From Thauera sp. K11 (GTDB lineage: Bacteria; Pseudomonadota; Gammaproteobacteria; Burkholderiales; Rhodocyclaceae): DNA of 64,000 nucleotides. Below the pieces are notes generated by a model. The model was not told where the DNA came from. It saw only the letters and a list, made by a program, of their open reading frames with translations, and searched no databases. Where the stretch lies: the NCBI RefSeq assembly GCF_002354895.1, contig NZ_CP023439.1:1116001-1180000 (forward strand), written 5' to 3'. Positions 48,368 to 58,461 of the stretch are shown in pieces; the stretch's first letter is position 1, and each line of letters starts with the position of its first letter. The translations under genes and the position numbers were made by a program.

Positions 48368-49036
48368 ATGAGTACCGTATCCGGCACGCAGTCTTCGCAG
48401 AACACGATGAGCAGCCTGGCCCGCAGCACCAGTTCCACCACGACGACGAAGTCCGAGGAATCGCGCTTCCTGACCCTGCTGACCACGCAGTTGCGCAACC
48501 AGGACCCGATGAATCCGATGGAGAACGCGGAGATCACCTCGCAGCTCGCCCAGATGAGCACGGTCGACGGCATCGAGCGGCTGAACAAGATGTTCCAGAC
48601 CTTCCTCGATGCGCAGGGCACGAGCGACTCGATGCAGGCGGCCGCGCTCGTCGGCCACAGCGTGCTCGTCGAGGGCCGCAAGCTGGCGCTGACCAGCGCC
48701 GGTGCGGTGGGGGGCTTCGAGGTCGATGCCGATGCGGACAAGGTCGTGCTGACGATCAAGGATGCGGCGGGCGTGAAGGTGAACGAGATCGCCTTCGACG
48801 ACGTCGCCGCCGGCAGCCACAACTTCGTCTGGGATGGCTCCGCCAGCGATGGCGCACGCGCGGCCGACGGCGTCTACACGATCGAGGTCGCGGCGACGAA
48901 GGACGGAAAGGCGGTCAAGGGCCGGACGCTGGAATTCGGCACCGTCTCCAGCATCATCCGCGGCCCCACCGGCACCGACTTCCAGGTCGGTTCGCTGGGC
49001 ATCTTCAAGTTCGACGACATCAAGCAGATCCTCTGA
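48368..49036 (+). CDS. flgD: Flagellar hook cap / assembly protein FlgD
   Basis: A 222-residue hook cap protein. The N-terminal block FLTLLTTQLRNQDPMNPMENAEITSQLAQMSTVDGIE is diagnostic. The C-terminal part has the FlgD Tudor/Ig-like core (HNFVWDGSASDGARAADGVYTIEV). FlgD guides FlgE polymerisation and is discarded afterwards. Confidence 0.96.
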   Translation: MSTVSGTQSSQNTMSSLARSTSSTTTTKSEESRFLTLLTTQLRNQDPMNPMENAEITSQLAQMSTVDGIERLNKMFQTFLDAQGTSDSMQAAALVGHSVLVEGRKLALTSAGAVGGFEVDADADKVVLTIKDAAGVKVNEIAFDDVAAGSHNFVWDGSASDGARAADGVYTIEVAATKDGKAVKGRTLEFGTVSSIIRGPTGTDFQVGSLGIFKFDDIKQIL

Positions 49037-49051
49037 TCCGGAGCCCCGATC

Positions 49052-50329
49052 ATGTCTTTCCAGCAAGGTTTGAGCGGCCTGAACGTTTCCTCGAGAGCGC
49101 TGGACATCATCTCGAACAACGTCGCCAATACCAACACGGCCGGCTTCAAGACCGGCTCGGCGGTGTTCGCCGACGTCTATGCCGCGTCGCTGAGCGGCAC
49201 CGTGTCGGACAAGCAGGTCGGCGCCGGCAGCTCGATGACGGCGGTGCGGCAGACCTTCGCCCAGGGCAACCTGACGACGACCAACAACCCGCTCGACCTG
49301 GCGATCAACGGCAACGGCTTCTTCATGATCTCGCGCGAGAGCGGCCCCAACGCCTATACGCGCAACGGCCAGTTCGATCTCGACAAGAACGGCTACATCA
49401 TCACCTCCACCGGTGACCGCCTGATCGGCTACCAGAGCATCCCCGACATCGGCACGGGCCTGCCGAACGAGATCGGCGGGCTGAAGGAGCTGCAGATCCC
49501 GAACGTCGGCTCGGCGCCGGAAGCGACGACCAGGGTGACCGTGGAAGGCAACCTCGATGCGGAAGAGATCAGCCCGCGGGACGCCTACCCGCTGCTGGAT
49601 CCCTTCCCGACCGGCACCGACTGGCGGGACGCGCGCACCTACAACCGCAGCACGTCGATCCAGGGTTTCGACAGCCTGGGCAAGTCGCACGAGATCACCT
49701 TCTATTTCGTCAAGCAGGCCGACCCGGCCATCAACACCTGGGACGTGTACCCGAGCCTGGACGGCAACCGGCCCGACGCCTCGCCCATGCTGTCGCTGCA
49801 CTTCACGACTTCGGGCACCCTGGACACCTCGTTCGGCGCCACCGCGACCTGGAACGTCGAATCGACGCTGACGCCGGACGCGGCGCCGCTCATGATCATG
49901 CTCGACTTCACCGGCATGCGGCAGACCGGCGGCACCTACCTGATCAACGACATCGGCCAGGACGGCCGGCGCGCCGGCGAACTGGCCAGCCTCAGCGTGG
50001 ACCAGAGCGGCCTCATCGTCGGCAGCTACACCAACGGCCAGACCTACAACCTCGGCCGGGTCGCGCTGGCCACGTTCCGCAACGAGAACGGCCTGAACTC
50101 GCTCGGCAACAACCTGTGGGAGGCGACCACCGAGTCCGGCCCCGCGTTCGAGAACGCGCCGGGCGAGGGCCTCAACGGCCTGATCACGTCGAGCACGATC
50201 GAGGAATCCAACGTCGAGCTGACCCAGGAACTGGTGCAGATGATCATCCAGCAGCGCAATTACCAGGCCAACGCGCAGTCGATCAAGACGCAGGACGCGA
50301 TCCTGCAGACCCTGGTCAACCTGCGCTGA
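49052..50329 (+). CDS. flgE: Flagellar hook protein FlgE
   Basis: A 425-residue hook subunit. It begins MSFQQGLSGLNVSSRALDIISNNVANTNTAGFK in order, has the central FlgE domains (about 100-350), and ends with ESNVELTQELVQMIIQQRNYQANAQSIKTQD. Length is in the normal range. It follows flgD by 15 bases. Confidence 0.96.
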   Translation: MSFQQGLSGLNVSSRALDIISNNVANTNTAGFKTGSAVFADVYAASLSGTVSDKQVGAGSSMTAVRQTFAQGNLTTTNNPLDLAINGNGFFMISRESGPNAYTRNGQFDLDKNGYIITSTGDRLIGYQSIPDIGTGLPNEIGGLKELQIPNVGSAPEATTRVTVEGNLDAEEISPRDAYPLLDPFPTGTDWRDARTYNRSTSIQGFDSLGKSHEITFYFVKQADPAINTWDVYPSLDGNRPDASPMLSLHFTTSGTLDTSFGATATWNVESTLTPDAAPLMIMLDFTGMRQTGGTYLINDIGQDGRRAGELASLSVDQSGLIVGSYTNGQTYNLGRVALATFRNENGLNSLGNNLWEATTESGPAFENAPGEGLNGLITSSTIEESNVELTQELVQMIIQQRNYQANAQSIKTQDAILQTLVNLR

Positions 50330-50357
50330 ACCCGGCGCGCGAACGGAGGGCTGAACC

Positions 50358-51098
50358 GTGGATCGCCTGATCTATACCGCGATGACCGGTGCCAGGGGCA
50401 CCATGGATCAGCAGGCCGCGGTCGCGCACAACATCGCCAACGCGACGACCACCGGCTTTCGCGCCGAACTGCACAAGCTGCGCGCGGTCGAGGTGCAGAC
50501 CGACGCGCTGCGCACGCGCGCCTTCACCGTCGATGCGAGCGTGGCCACCGACTACGGCGTCGGGCCGATGCAATTCACCGGCCGCCCCTACGACGTGGCG
50601 GTCGCCGGCAAGGGCTGGATCGCGGTGCAGATGCCCGACGGCAGCGAAGCCTATACCCGCGACGGCAGCCTGGAAGTCAGCGCCAACGGCATCCTGCAGA
50701 CGCGCGACGGCAGGCCGGTGGTCGGCGACGGCGGCGGGCCGATCTCGATCCCGCCCGACAACGAGATCAGCATCGGGACCGACGGTTCGATCTCGGCGCT
50801 GCAGCCGGACCAGCTCGGCGTGGTGAACGTGGTGGCGCAGCTCAAGCTGGTGAATCCGGCGGAAGAAACGCTGGTGCGCGGCGAAGACGGCCTGTTCCGC
50901 CTGCAGCAGGGCGGCGCCGCGCCGGCGGACGAGAACGTGCGCGTGGCGGGCGGCTACCTGGAAGGCAGCAACGTGAACGTGGTCGACCAGATGGTGCAGA
51001 TGATCTCGCTGGGCCGGCAGTTCGAGATGCAGACCCGCATGCTGCAATCGGCCGAGCAGAACGACCAGGCCGCGATGAAGGTGCTTTCCGTCGGCTGA
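50358..51098 (+). CDS. flgF: Flagellar distal rod protein FlgF
   Basis: A 246-residue rod protein. [35 protein letters not shown] at the N-terminus and [28 protein letters not shown] at the C-terminus identify FlgF. A GTG codon precedes GATCGC; the annotated first codon is GTG at 50358. It is separated from flgG by an unusually long 186-base gap with a possible promoter. Confidence 0.95.
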   Translation: MDRLIYTAMTGARGTMDQQAAVAHNIANATTTGFRAELHKLRAVEVQTDALRTRAFTVDASVATDYGVGPMQFTGRPYDVAVAGKGWIAVQMPDGSEAYTRDGSLEVSANGILQTRDGRPVVGDGGGPISIPPDNEISIGTDGSISALQPDQLGVVNVVAQLKLVNPAEETLVRGEDGLFRLQQGGAAPADENVRVAGGYLEGSNVNVVDQMVQMISLGRQFEMQTRMLQSAEQNDQAAMKVLSVG

Positions 51099-51133
51099 GT
51101 GCCGCCCACGGTCCCGCCTCCGGCGCGCCGCCG

Positions 51134-51149
51134 CAGCACGGTTTTTGCA
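51134..51149 (+). promoter_or_regulatory. Possible sigma-54 promoter before flgG
   Basis: CAGCACG - four bases - TTGCA. The -12 half is perfect and spacing is right, but the -24 element has AG in place of GG. It lies about 135 bases upstream of flgG in the only long gap of the flg operon. Confidence 0.45.
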
Positions 51150-51284
51150 ACGCTTATCCCGGGATGGCCGGCGGCGGCACGGGCCTAGACTGGTTCCATC
51201 GACGATTCCATCGAAAACCGGCGGACGCCGCCACCTGCCGGCAAGGCTTGCCGCCCCGGCAATGCGAACCAAGAGGACTACATC

Positions 51285-52067
51285 ATGATCCGCTCCCTGT
51301 GGACCGCCCGCACCGGGCTGGATGCCCAGCAGACGCAACTGGACGTGATCTCCAACAACCTGGCCAACGTCTCGACCAACGGCTTCAAGCGCCAGCGCGC
51401 CATCTTCGAGGACCTGCTGTACCAGACCATCCGCCAGCCCGGCGCGCAGTCCACGCAGCAGACGCAGATCTCCAGCGGGCTGCAGATCGGCACCGGCGTC
51501 AAGCCGGCGGCGACCGAGCGCATCTTCACCCAGGGCACGCTGCAGCAGACCGGCGGCTCGCTCGACGTGGCGATCCAGGGCAACGGCTTCCTGCAGGTGA
51601 CGATGCCCGACGGCACCACCGCCTACACGCGCGACGGCGCGCTGCAGCTCGACAACCAGGGCAACGTCGTCACCGCCAGCGGCTACCTGCTGGCCGACAA
51701 CATCAACATCCCGGCCGATGCGAAGACCATCACCATCGGCAAGGACGGCACGGTGAGCGTGCTGCAGCCCAATGCCACCACCCCGGTGCAGATCGGCAGC
51801 ATCCAGCTCGCCACCTTCATCAACCCCGGCGGCCTGCAGAGCCTGGGCGAGAACCTGTTCGCCGAGACGGCCTCCAGCGGCGTCGCCACGCCGACCCAGC
51901 CCGGCACGAACGGCTCCGGCGTGCTCAACCAGGGCTACGTCGAGACGTCGAACGTCAATGTCGCCGAAGAGCTGGTGAGCATGATCGTCACCCAGCGCGC
52001 CTACGAACTGAATTCGCGCGCCATCTCGACCTCCGACCAGATGCTGAGCCGGCTGACGCAGCTTTGA
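51285..52067 (+). CDS. flgG: Flagellar distal rod protein FlgG
   Basis: A 260-residue distal rod protein. [47 protein letters not shown] is close to textbook FlgG, and the C-terminus has [31 protein letters not shown]. It precedes flgH by 11 bases. Confidence 0.97.
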   Translation: MIRSLWTARTGLDAQQTQLDVISNNLANVSTNGFKRQRAIFEDLLYQTIRQPGAQSTQQTQISSGLQIGTGVKPAATERIFTQGTLQQTGGSLDVAIQGNGFLQVTMPDGTTAYTRDGALQLDNQGNVVTASGYLLADNINIPADAKTITIGKDGTVSVLQPNATTPVQIGSIQLATFINPGGLQSLGENLFAETASSGVATPTQPGTNGSGVLNQGYVETSNVNVAEELVSMIVTQRAYELNSRAISTSDQMLSRLTQL

Positions 52068-52078
52068 GGAGGCAGGCC

Positions 52079-52753
52079 ATGAAGACGACCGGCGCACTGG
52101 CACTCGTCGGTGCCGCCCTGCTGCCGGGTTGCGCGTCGATCTACCCGACGCCGCCCACCGCGGTCCATCAGCCGATGACGGCGCGGCCCGAGGCGAGGCC
52201 GCAGGCGATGCCCGCCACCGGCGCGATCTTCCAGCCGGGCTACGGCCGGCCGCTGTTCGAGGATCGCCGCGCGCGCCACGTCGGCGACACCATCACCATC
52301 AACCTGGTCGAGCGCAACACCGCGCAGAAGAACGCCAATGCCAGCGCCGGACGCGAATCCAGCCTCACCGGCGGCATCACCGGGAGTTCGAAGCTGCCGC
52401 TCGGCGGGCTGGCCGGGCTGAACGCCGAGGCGGGCGTCACCTCGGACTTCGCCGGCAAGGGCGCCGCGGCGGCCAACAACGTCTTCAACGGCACCATCAC
52501 CGTGACGGTGATCGACGTCTATCCCAACGGCAACCTGCTGGTGTCGGGCGAGAAGATGGTGGCGATCAACCAGGGCAACGAGTTCATCCGCTTCTCCGGC
52601 GTGATCAACCCGAACAGCGTGACCGCGTCGAACACCGTGCAATCCACCCAGGTGGCCGATGCCCGTATCGAGTACCGCGGCAGCGGCTTCATCGACGAAT
52701 CCAACACGATGGGCTGGCTGCAGCGCTTCTTCGTGGCCATCCTGCCGTTCTGA
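52079..52753 (+). CDS. flgH: Flagellar L-ring lipoprotein FlgH
   Basis: A 224-residue outer-membrane lipoprotein with lipobox LPGC (Cys18). [35 protein letters not shown] and [22 protein letters not shown] are family blocks. It forms the L-ring bushing. The ATG at 52079 follows GGAGG. Confidence 0.96.
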   Translation: MKTTGALALVGAALLPGCASIYPTPPTAVHQPMTARPEARPQAMPATGAIFQPGYGRPLFEDRRARHVGDTITINLVERNTAQKNANASAGRESSLTGGITGSSKLPLGGLAGLNAEAGVTSDFAGKGAAAANNVFNGTITVTVIDVYPNGNLLVSGEKMVAINQGNEFIRFSGVINPNSVTASNTVQSTQVADARIEYRGSGFIDESNTMGWLQRFFVAILPF

Positions 52754-52762
52754 GGCCGCGAC

Positions 52763-53884
52763 ATGCGCAATCGTCCCTCCGGTTCCACGCACCTGCTGGC
52801 GGCGGTCCTCGCCGCCGCGGCCCTCTTCCTCGCGCCGCCGGCGGCGGCCGAACGCATCAAGGACCTGGCGTCCATCGCCGGCGTGCGCGACAACCAGCTC
52901 GCCGGCTACGGCCTGGTCGTGGGCCTGGACGGCTCGGGCGACCAGACGACGCAGACGCCCTTCACCGTGCAGAGCATCGTCAACATGCTGGGCAACATGG
53001 GCGTCACGCTGCCGGCGGGCACCAACCTGCAGTTGAAGAACGTCGCCGCGGTCATGGTCACCGCCACGCTGCCGCCCTTCGCCCGCCCCGGGCAGGCGCT
53101 GGACGTCACGGTGTCGTCCATCGGCAATGCCAAGAGCCTGCGCGGCGGCACGCTGGTGATGACACCGCTGAAGGGGGCCGACGGCCAGATCTACGCCATC
53201 GCCCAGGGCAACATGGTGGTGGGCGGCGCGGGCGCGTCGGCCGGCGGCGCGTCGCAGACGATCAACCACCTGTCCGCCGGCCGCATCCCGGCCGGCGCCA
53301 CCGTGGAACGCGCGGTGCCGGCGCTGCTGGGGCAGGGCGAGCATGTGACGTTCGAACTCAACGCCACCGACTTCGGCACCGCGCGCCGCGTCGTCGATGC
53401 GATCAACCTCGCCGCGCCGGGCTCGGCGCAGGCGCTCGACGGGCGCAGCATACAGGTGCGCGCGCCGCTGGATTCCACCGCACGCGTCGCCTTCCTCGGC
53501 CATCTCGAGAACCTGGAAGTCACGCCCGCGGTGCAGGCGGCCAGGGTGATCATCAACTCGCGCACCGGTTCGGTCGTCATGAACCAGAAGGTCACGCTGC
53601 AGAACTGCGCGGTGGCGCACGGCAACCTGACGGTGACGGTCGGCACCGAGACCCAGGTCAGCCAGCCGGCGCCGCTGTCGGGCGGCCAGACGGTGGTCAC
53701 GCAGCGCGGCCAGGTCGACATCGAGCGCGAGGCGGGCGCGCTCTTCAACGTGAAGGGCGGCGCCAACCTGGCCGACGTGGTGAAGGCGCTCAACGCCCTC
53801 GGCGCCAAGCCGATGGATCTCGTCAGCATCCTGCAGGCGATGAAGTCGGCCGGCGCGCTGCGCGCCGAACTCGAGGTCATCTGA
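52763..53884 (+). CDS. flgI: Flagellar P-ring protein FlgI
   Basis: A 373-residue periplasmic P-ring protein with a cleavable signal peptide ([19 protein letters not shown]). [39 protein letters not shown] follows directly, and the C-terminus has [27 protein letters not shown]. Its assembly normally needs FlgA, whose gene here is frameshifted. Confidence 0.97.
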   Translation: MRNRPSGSTHLLAAVLAAAALFLAPPAAAERIKDLASIAGVRDNQLAGYGLVVGLDGSGDQTTQTPFTVQSIVNMLGNMGVTLPAGTNLQLKNVAAVMVTATLPPFARPGQALDVTVSSIGNAKSLRGGTLVMTPLKGADGQIYAIAQGNMVVGGAGASAGGASQTINHLSAGRIPAGATVERAVPALLGQGEHVTFELNATDFGTARRVVDAINLAAPGSAQALDGRSIQVRAPLDSTARVAFLGHLENLEVTPAVQAARVIINSRTGSVVMNQKVTLQNCAVAHGNLTVTVGTETQVSQPAPLSGGQTVVTQRGQVDIEREAGALFNVKGGANLADVVKALNALGAKPMDLVSILQAMKSAGALRAELEVI

Positions 53885-53894
53885 GGCTGCGGCG

Positions 53895-55004
53895 ATGACG
53901 GCAGCCCGCACCGGCGGCGTCCAGCTCAACGCCTTCGATCCGAACGCGCTCGGCGACCTCAAGCGCCTGGCGCGCAGCGAGGGGCAGTCCGACCAGGCGC
54001 TGCGCGCCGCGTCCCGGCAGTTCGAGGCCCTGTTCGTGCAGATGGTGATGAAGTCCATGCGCGACGCCACGCCTGCCGGCGGCCTGCTCGACAGCGAGCA
54101 GGGCAGGCTGTTCCAGGGGCTGCTCGACCAGCAACTGGCGCTGAACATGGCGCAAGGCAAGGGTACCGGGCTGGCCGACACCCTGTACCGCCAACTGGGC
54201 GGCAAGGCCGCCGGCAGCGCGCTCGATGCCGTCGATACGCGCATGACCGGCAATACCGGCCCCGCCGCCGGCTTCGATCTCGGCAACGTGGTGCGGCGGG
54301 CGGCAATTCCTGCCGTCCGCGCGGCGGCGGCGGAAAGTGCTGCCGGTGCGCTTGCCGCCTTGCCGCAGGGGCTGGCTGCGGCGGCGGGCCTGGTCGGCGG
54401 GCAGGGCGCCGCGGAAGAAGCCGGGGATGCCGCCGCGGTGGCCGGGAGCGCCGCGCTGCAGGCCCGGCTCGGCGAGGCGATCCGCGCCGCGCGCGAGGCC
54501 GGCGGTGCGATTTCGTCGCGCGCGCGCGATTTCGTCGCCGACGTGTGGCCGCACGCGGTCGAAGCCAGCCGCAGGACGGGCATCCCGCCGCAGTTCATGG
54601 TCGCGCAGGCGGCGCTGGAGACCGGCTGGGGCGAGAAGCAGCTTCGCCATGCCGATGGCAGCCCCAGCCACAACCTCTTCAACATCAAGGCCGGCAGCAG
54701 TTGGGACGGCCGCACGGTGAACGTCGGCACCACCGAATACGCCAACGGCCGCACCTATGCCGAGCAGTCCCGCTTCCGCGCCTACGGCTCGTACGCGGAA
54801 TCCTTCGCCGACTACGCGCGGCTGCTCTCGAACAGCCCGCGCTATGCGGCGGTGCTCGGGCAGCGCGACGCCGGCGGCTTCGCGCGCGGGCTGCAGCAGG
54901 CCGGCTACGCCACCGACCCGATGTATGCCGACAAGCTCGCGCGCATCATCGGCGGCAGCACGCTGCGCAATGCGCTCGCCTCGGCCTCGGCCTCGGCCGC
55001 CTGA
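53895..55004 (+). CDS. flgJ: Flagellar rod assembly protein / muramidase FlgJ
   Basis: A 369-residue two-domain protein. Residues about 25-105 are the rod-capping domain (ASRQFEALFVQMVMKSMRDATPAGG). A long Ala/Gly-rich linker follows, then a glucosaminidase-type peptidoglycan hydrolase domain (about 210-350) with QAALETGWGEKQLR and HNLFNIKAG. This dual form is usual in beta- and gammaproteobacteria. Confidence 0.96.
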   Translation: MTAARTGGVQLNAFDPNALGDLKRLARSEGQSDQALRAASRQFEALFVQMVMKSMRDATPAGGLLDSEQGRLFQGLLDQQLALNMAQGKGTGLADTLYRQLGGKAAGSALDAVDTRMTGNTGPAAGFDLGNVVRRAAIPAVRAAAAESAAGALAALPQGLAAAAGLVGGQGAAEEAGDAAAVAGSAALQARLGEAIRAAREAGGAISSRARDFVADVWPHAVEASRRTGIPPQFMVAQAALETGWGEKQLRHADGSPSHNLFNIKAGSSWDGRTVNVGTTEYANGRTYAEQSRFRAYGSYAESFADYARLLSNSPRYAAVLGQRDAGGFARGLQQAGYATDPMYADKLARIIGGSTLRNALASASASAA

Positions 55005-55027
55005 GGCGCGGCGGGGATGTGACGCGC

Positions 55028-55043
55028 TGGCAAGGATCTTGCT
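55028..55043 (+). promoter_or_regulatory. Sigma-54 promoter of flgKL
   Basis: TGGCAAG - GATC - TTGCT, only one mismatch in each half from TGGCACG-N4-TTGCA, with correct -24/-12 spacing. It lies 37 bases upstream of flgK in the flgJ-flgK gap, suggesting separate control of the hook-junction genes. Confidence 0.82.
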
Positions 55044-55079
55044 GCTGATGGCTGGAACCAGCGTATCGGGAATACCGCC

Positions 55080-57026
55080 ATGTCGAGCCTGCTGAACATC
55101 GGACTGACCGGCCTCTACGCCGCCCAGGCGCAGTTGTCGACCACGTCGCACAACGTCGCCAACGCGTCGACCCCCGGCTATCACCGGCAGACGGTGCAGC
55201 AGAGCACCTCCACGCCGCTGCTCAGGGGCGGCTCGTTCTTCGGCCAGGGCACGGCGGTGGATTCGGTGCAGCGCACCTACAACCAGTACCTGGAAAACCA
55301 GGTCATGCTCAGCGACAACCGGCGCGCCGAATACGCCGCCTACAGCATGCAGGTGAACCAGATCGACAACCTGCTCGCCGACCCGTCGGTGGGCCTGTCG
55401 CCGGCGCTGAGCGAGTTCTTCGCCGCCATGCAGAACGTGTCGGCCAACCCCACCAACATCGCCTCGCGCCAGGCGCTGCTGTCGACCGGAGAGGCGCTGG
55501 TCGCGCGCTTCCAGGCGCTCGACAGCCGCCTGTCCGAGATCCGCCAGGGAGTGGATGCGGACATCGAGGCGACCGTCACCAGCATCAACAGCTACGCGCG
55601 CGAGATCGCCGATCTCAACCAGCGCATCATGGACTCCCGCGCCAGAAGCGGCGGCACGGCCGCCAACGACCTGCTCGACCTGCGCGACCAGGCGGTGGCC
55701 CAGCTCAACCAGCTCGTCCGCGTGTCCACCGTGCCGCAGGACGACGGCACGATCTCGGTCTTCATCGGTTCCGGGCAGCGCCTGGTGCTGGGCGACGATG
55801 CGGCCCGGCTCGGCACCGCGCCCGGAGCCGGTGAGAACGGCGGCCTGGGGATCACCCTGATCGCCCGCGACGGCACCGCGTCGCCGCTGTCCGAGACGCT
55901 CCTCACCGGCGGCAGCATCGGCGGCACGCTCGCCTTTCGCCGCGAGGCGCTCGACACGGTGCAGCGCGATCTGGGGCTGATCGCCACCACCCTGGCCACC
56001 GCCTTCAATACCCAGCACAAGCTGGGCGTCGACCTCGACGGCATGCTGGGCACGGATTTCTTCAAGCCGGCCGCCGTCAGCGTGGAATCGTCGGCGGCGA
56101 CGATCGAGATCGACCCCGGGGCGATCGGCGAACTCACTGCGAGCAGCTATTCGCTGGCGATCTCCGGCACCACCTACACGCTGACCAACCTGACCACGGG
56201 CGCGTCCAGGACGCTCGGCGAAGGCGAGACCTTCGAGGGCCTGAAGCTGACGAGCGCGCTCGGCGCCGACGGCACCTACCTCGTCGAGCCGACGCGCTAT
56301 GCGGCGGGCCGGCTCGCGATGGGCATCGCGGACCCGCGCAAGGTGGCGGCGGCAGGCCCGGTCGCGGTGGCCGCGGCCGGGACCAACGGCGGCACCGCGC
56401 GCGTCGGCGACATCCGCGTGGCGAGCACGGAAGGCATGGTGTCCGGGGCGAGCACCACGCCGGACTTCACCGCGGTCGGCCTGTCGTGGTCGGGCGGGAC
56501 CCTGAGCGTGCCGGCGGGCTACGTGCTGGCTTCAGGAAATCCGCCGGTTGCCGATAACGCCTATGACCCGGCGACGGAAGGCAACGGCAAGACCTTCACG
56601 CTCACCGCGCCCGAGGGGTACAGCCTGACGTTCTCGCTGGCGGGAACGCCGGCGGATGGCGATTCCTTCACCTTCGGCCCCAACACCGGCGGCATCGCCG
56701 ACAACCGGAACGCGGTGCTCCTGGGGTCGCTGCAGACCGACAAGCTGATGTTCGACGCCGGCGGCCGGCCGACCGCGACGCTGAACAACGCCTACGCCCA
56801 ACTGGTGAGCAAGGTGGGCAACAAGGCGCGCGAGATGCAGGCCGGCGAGAAGGCGCAGGATGCGCTGCTGGCGCAGGCCGAGGCGGCGCGCGACTCGGTG
56901 TCGGGGGTGAATCTGGACGAGGAGGCCGCCAACCTGCTCCGCTTCCAGCAGGCTTACCAGGCGTCGGCCAGGGTGATGGCGGTCGCCCAGACGCTGTTCG
57001 ACGAAATGCTGGCGATCGGCCGCTGA
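55080..57026 (+). CDS. flgK: Flagellar hook-associated protein 1 FlgK
   Basis: A 648-residue hook-filament junction protein. The N-terminus SLLNIGLTGLYAAQAQLSTTSHNVANASTPGYHRQTV is typical, and the C-terminus has VNLDEEAANLLRFQQAYQASARVMAVAQTLFDEML. The variable central domain (about 330-560) contains an Ala-rich insertion. Its chaperone FlgN is encoded at 45358-45849. Confidence 0.96.
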   Translation: MSSLLNIGLTGLYAAQAQLSTTSHNVANASTPGYHRQTVQQSTSTPLLRGGSFFGQGTAVDSVQRTYNQYLENQVMLSDNRRAEYAAYSMQVNQIDNLLADPSVGLSPALSEFFAAMQNVSANPTNIASRQALLSTGEALVARFQALDSRLSEIRQGVDADIEATVTSINSYAREIADLNQRIMDSRARSGGTAANDLLDLRDQAVAQLNQLVRVSTVPQDDGTISVFIGSGQRLVLGDDAARLGTAPGAGENGGLGITLIARDGTASPLSETLLTGGSIGGTLAFRREALDTVQRDLGLIATTLATAFNTQHKLGVDLDGMLGTDFFKPAAVSVESSAATIEIDPGAIGELTASSYSLAISGTTYTLTNLTTGASRTLGEGETFEGLKLTSALGADGTYLVEPTRYAAGRLAMGIADPRKVAAAGPVAVAAAGTNGGTARVGDIRVASTEGMVSGASTTPDFTAVGLSWSGGTLSVPAGYVLASGNPPVADNAYDPATEGNGKTFTLTAPEGYSLTFSLAGTPADGDSFTFGPNTGGIADNRNAVLLGSLQTDKLMFDAGGRPTATLNNAYAQLVSKVGNKAREMQAGEKAQDALLAQAEAARDSVSGVNLDEEAANLLRFQQAYQASARVMAVAQTLFDEMLAIGR

Positions 57027-57041
57027 TAACGGGAGCCCGAA

Positions 57042-57944
57042 GTGCGCATCTCGACCAACATGATCTACGACCAGAGCGTGGGCGCGCTGCAGCAGCAGTC
57101 CGCCTCGCTGCTGCACACCGCCCAGCAGATCGCCAGCGGCCGCAAGATCCTCACGCCGGCCGACGATCCGGTGGCCTCGGCGCGGGCGCTGGACGTCAGC
57201 CAGTCGCGCAGCGTGAATGCCCAGTTCATGTCCAACCAGGGCTATGCGGAGGACGCGCTGAAGCTGGTCGAAGGGCAACTGAGCGGTGCCGGCGAAATCC
57301 TGAAGTACGTGCGCGACCGGGCGCTCGAAGCCGGCAATCCGTCGCTGCCCGAGAGCGACCGGCGCGCCATCGCCACCGACCTGCGGGCGCAGTTCGACGC
57401 CATGCTGGCGATCGCCAACACGCGCGACGCCAACGGCGACTACCTCTTCGCCGGCTACCGGTCGCAGGACCCGCCCTTCAGCGGCAACGCCGACGGCGGC
57501 GTGAGCTACCAGGGCGACCAGGGTTCGCGGACGATGCAGGTCTCGTCCTCGCGCTTCATGCCGACCACCTTCGCCGGCGAGCGCGTCTTCGGCGACGAGT
57601 CCTCCGGCGTGTTCGCCGCGCTGTCCTCCTTCATCGACGCGCTGGAGGGGCCGGCCGCCGGCGTGCCGGCCGCGGTGACGGCGGCGGTGGATGCGATCGA
57701 CGGCAACCTGGACAAGGTGCTGGGCGTCCGCGCCCAGATCGGGTCGCAACTGGTGGAGATCGACCAGTTGGGATTGATCGGCAGCGACCTCGACCTGCAG
57801 TACGCGACCACCCTGTCGAACCTGCAGGACCTCGACTACAACGAGGCGCTGTCGCGCCTCACGCAGCAGCAGACCATCCTGCAGGCGGCGCAGCAGTCCT
57901 TCCTGAAGGTCGCCGGGCTGTCGCTGTTCAACTACCTGACCTGA
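57042..57944 (+). CDS. flgL: Flagellar hook-associated protein 3 FlgL
   Basis: A 300-residue flagellin-like junction protein. It starts with GTG at 57042 after GGGAG. RISTNMIYDQSVGALQQQSASLLHTAQQIASGRKILTPADDPVA and DANGDYLFAGYRSQDPPFS are diagnostic. The C-terminal coiled region ends SFLKVAGLSLFNYL. It is last of the flg structural genes. Confidence 0.96.
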   Translation: MRISTNMIYDQSVGALQQQSASLLHTAQQIASGRKILTPADDPVASARALDVSQSRSVNAQFMSNQGYAEDALKLVEGQLSGAGEILKYVRDRALEAGNPSLPESDRRAIATDLRAQFDAMLAIANTRDANGDYLFAGYRSQDPPFSGNADGGVSYQGDQGSRTMQVSSSRFMPTTFAGERVFGDESSGVFAALSSFIDALEGPAAGVPAAVTAAVDAIDGNLDKVLGVRAQIGSQLVEIDQLGLIGSDLDLQYATTLSNLQDLDYNEALSRLTQQQTILQAAQQSFLKVAGLSLFNYLT

Positions 57945-57952
57945 CCCCGATC

Positions 57953-58459
57953 ATGCGCATCCCGCCTCGTACGGCCTGCCTGATGCTCGGCGCGGCGATG
58001 CTGGCCGCCGCCTGCTCGACCACGCCCACCGGGGAGGCGACCTTCGCCGGGGTGACGCAGGACGACGTCGCCGCGTCCGGCGGCACGGTGGCGGGCATCG
58101 CCGGCGGGGCGCTGATGGCCCGCAAGCTGTCGTACTTCAAGCCGGAGTACATTGCCGGCGCGCTGGTGGCCTACGCCATCTACGATCCGCTGGCGCCGAC
58201 CTGGAGCATCGACGTCAGCCGCGCGGGCGACGAGCGGGTGCGCATGGACCTGCGCATGAAGTCGCTCATCACCGGCGGCGAGGGCGAGGCGCGCCAGGTC
58301 TTCCTGCGCAGCGCGCAGCGCATGGCGGAGGCCGGCGGTTTCGCCGGCTACGACGTGCTGCGCTACGAAGAAGGCATGGAGTCGACCCGCCCGTTCGCCC
58401 GCCGCGTCGCCAGCGGCGAGATCCGCCTGGTGCGTTCGCGCCAGTTCCCGCAGCTCTGA
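57953..58459 (+). CDS. Unknown lipoprotein at the end of the flg operon
   Basis: A 168-residue exported protein. The signal peptide ends AAAC (Cys21), a weak but acceptable lipobox. A Gly/Ala-rich stretch follows, then a short hydrophobic segment EYIAGALVAYAIYDPLAPTW and a mixed alpha/beta C-terminal half (RVRMDLRMKSLITGGEGEARQVFLRSAQRMAEAGGF). It begins eight bases after flgL on the same strand and converges with fliR, so it is probably the last gene of the flagellar transcript. I do not recognise the family; a flagellar or envelope role is inferred from position only. Confidence 0.75.
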   Translation: MRIPPRTACLMLGAAMLAAACSTTPTGEATFAGVTQDDVAASGGTVAGIAGGALMARKLSYFKPEYIAGALVAYAIYDPLAPTWSIDVSRAGDERVRMDLRMKSLITGGEGEARQVFLRSAQRMAEAGGFAGYDVLRYEEGMESTRPFARRVASGEIRLVRSRQFPQL

Positions 58460-58461
58460 GA

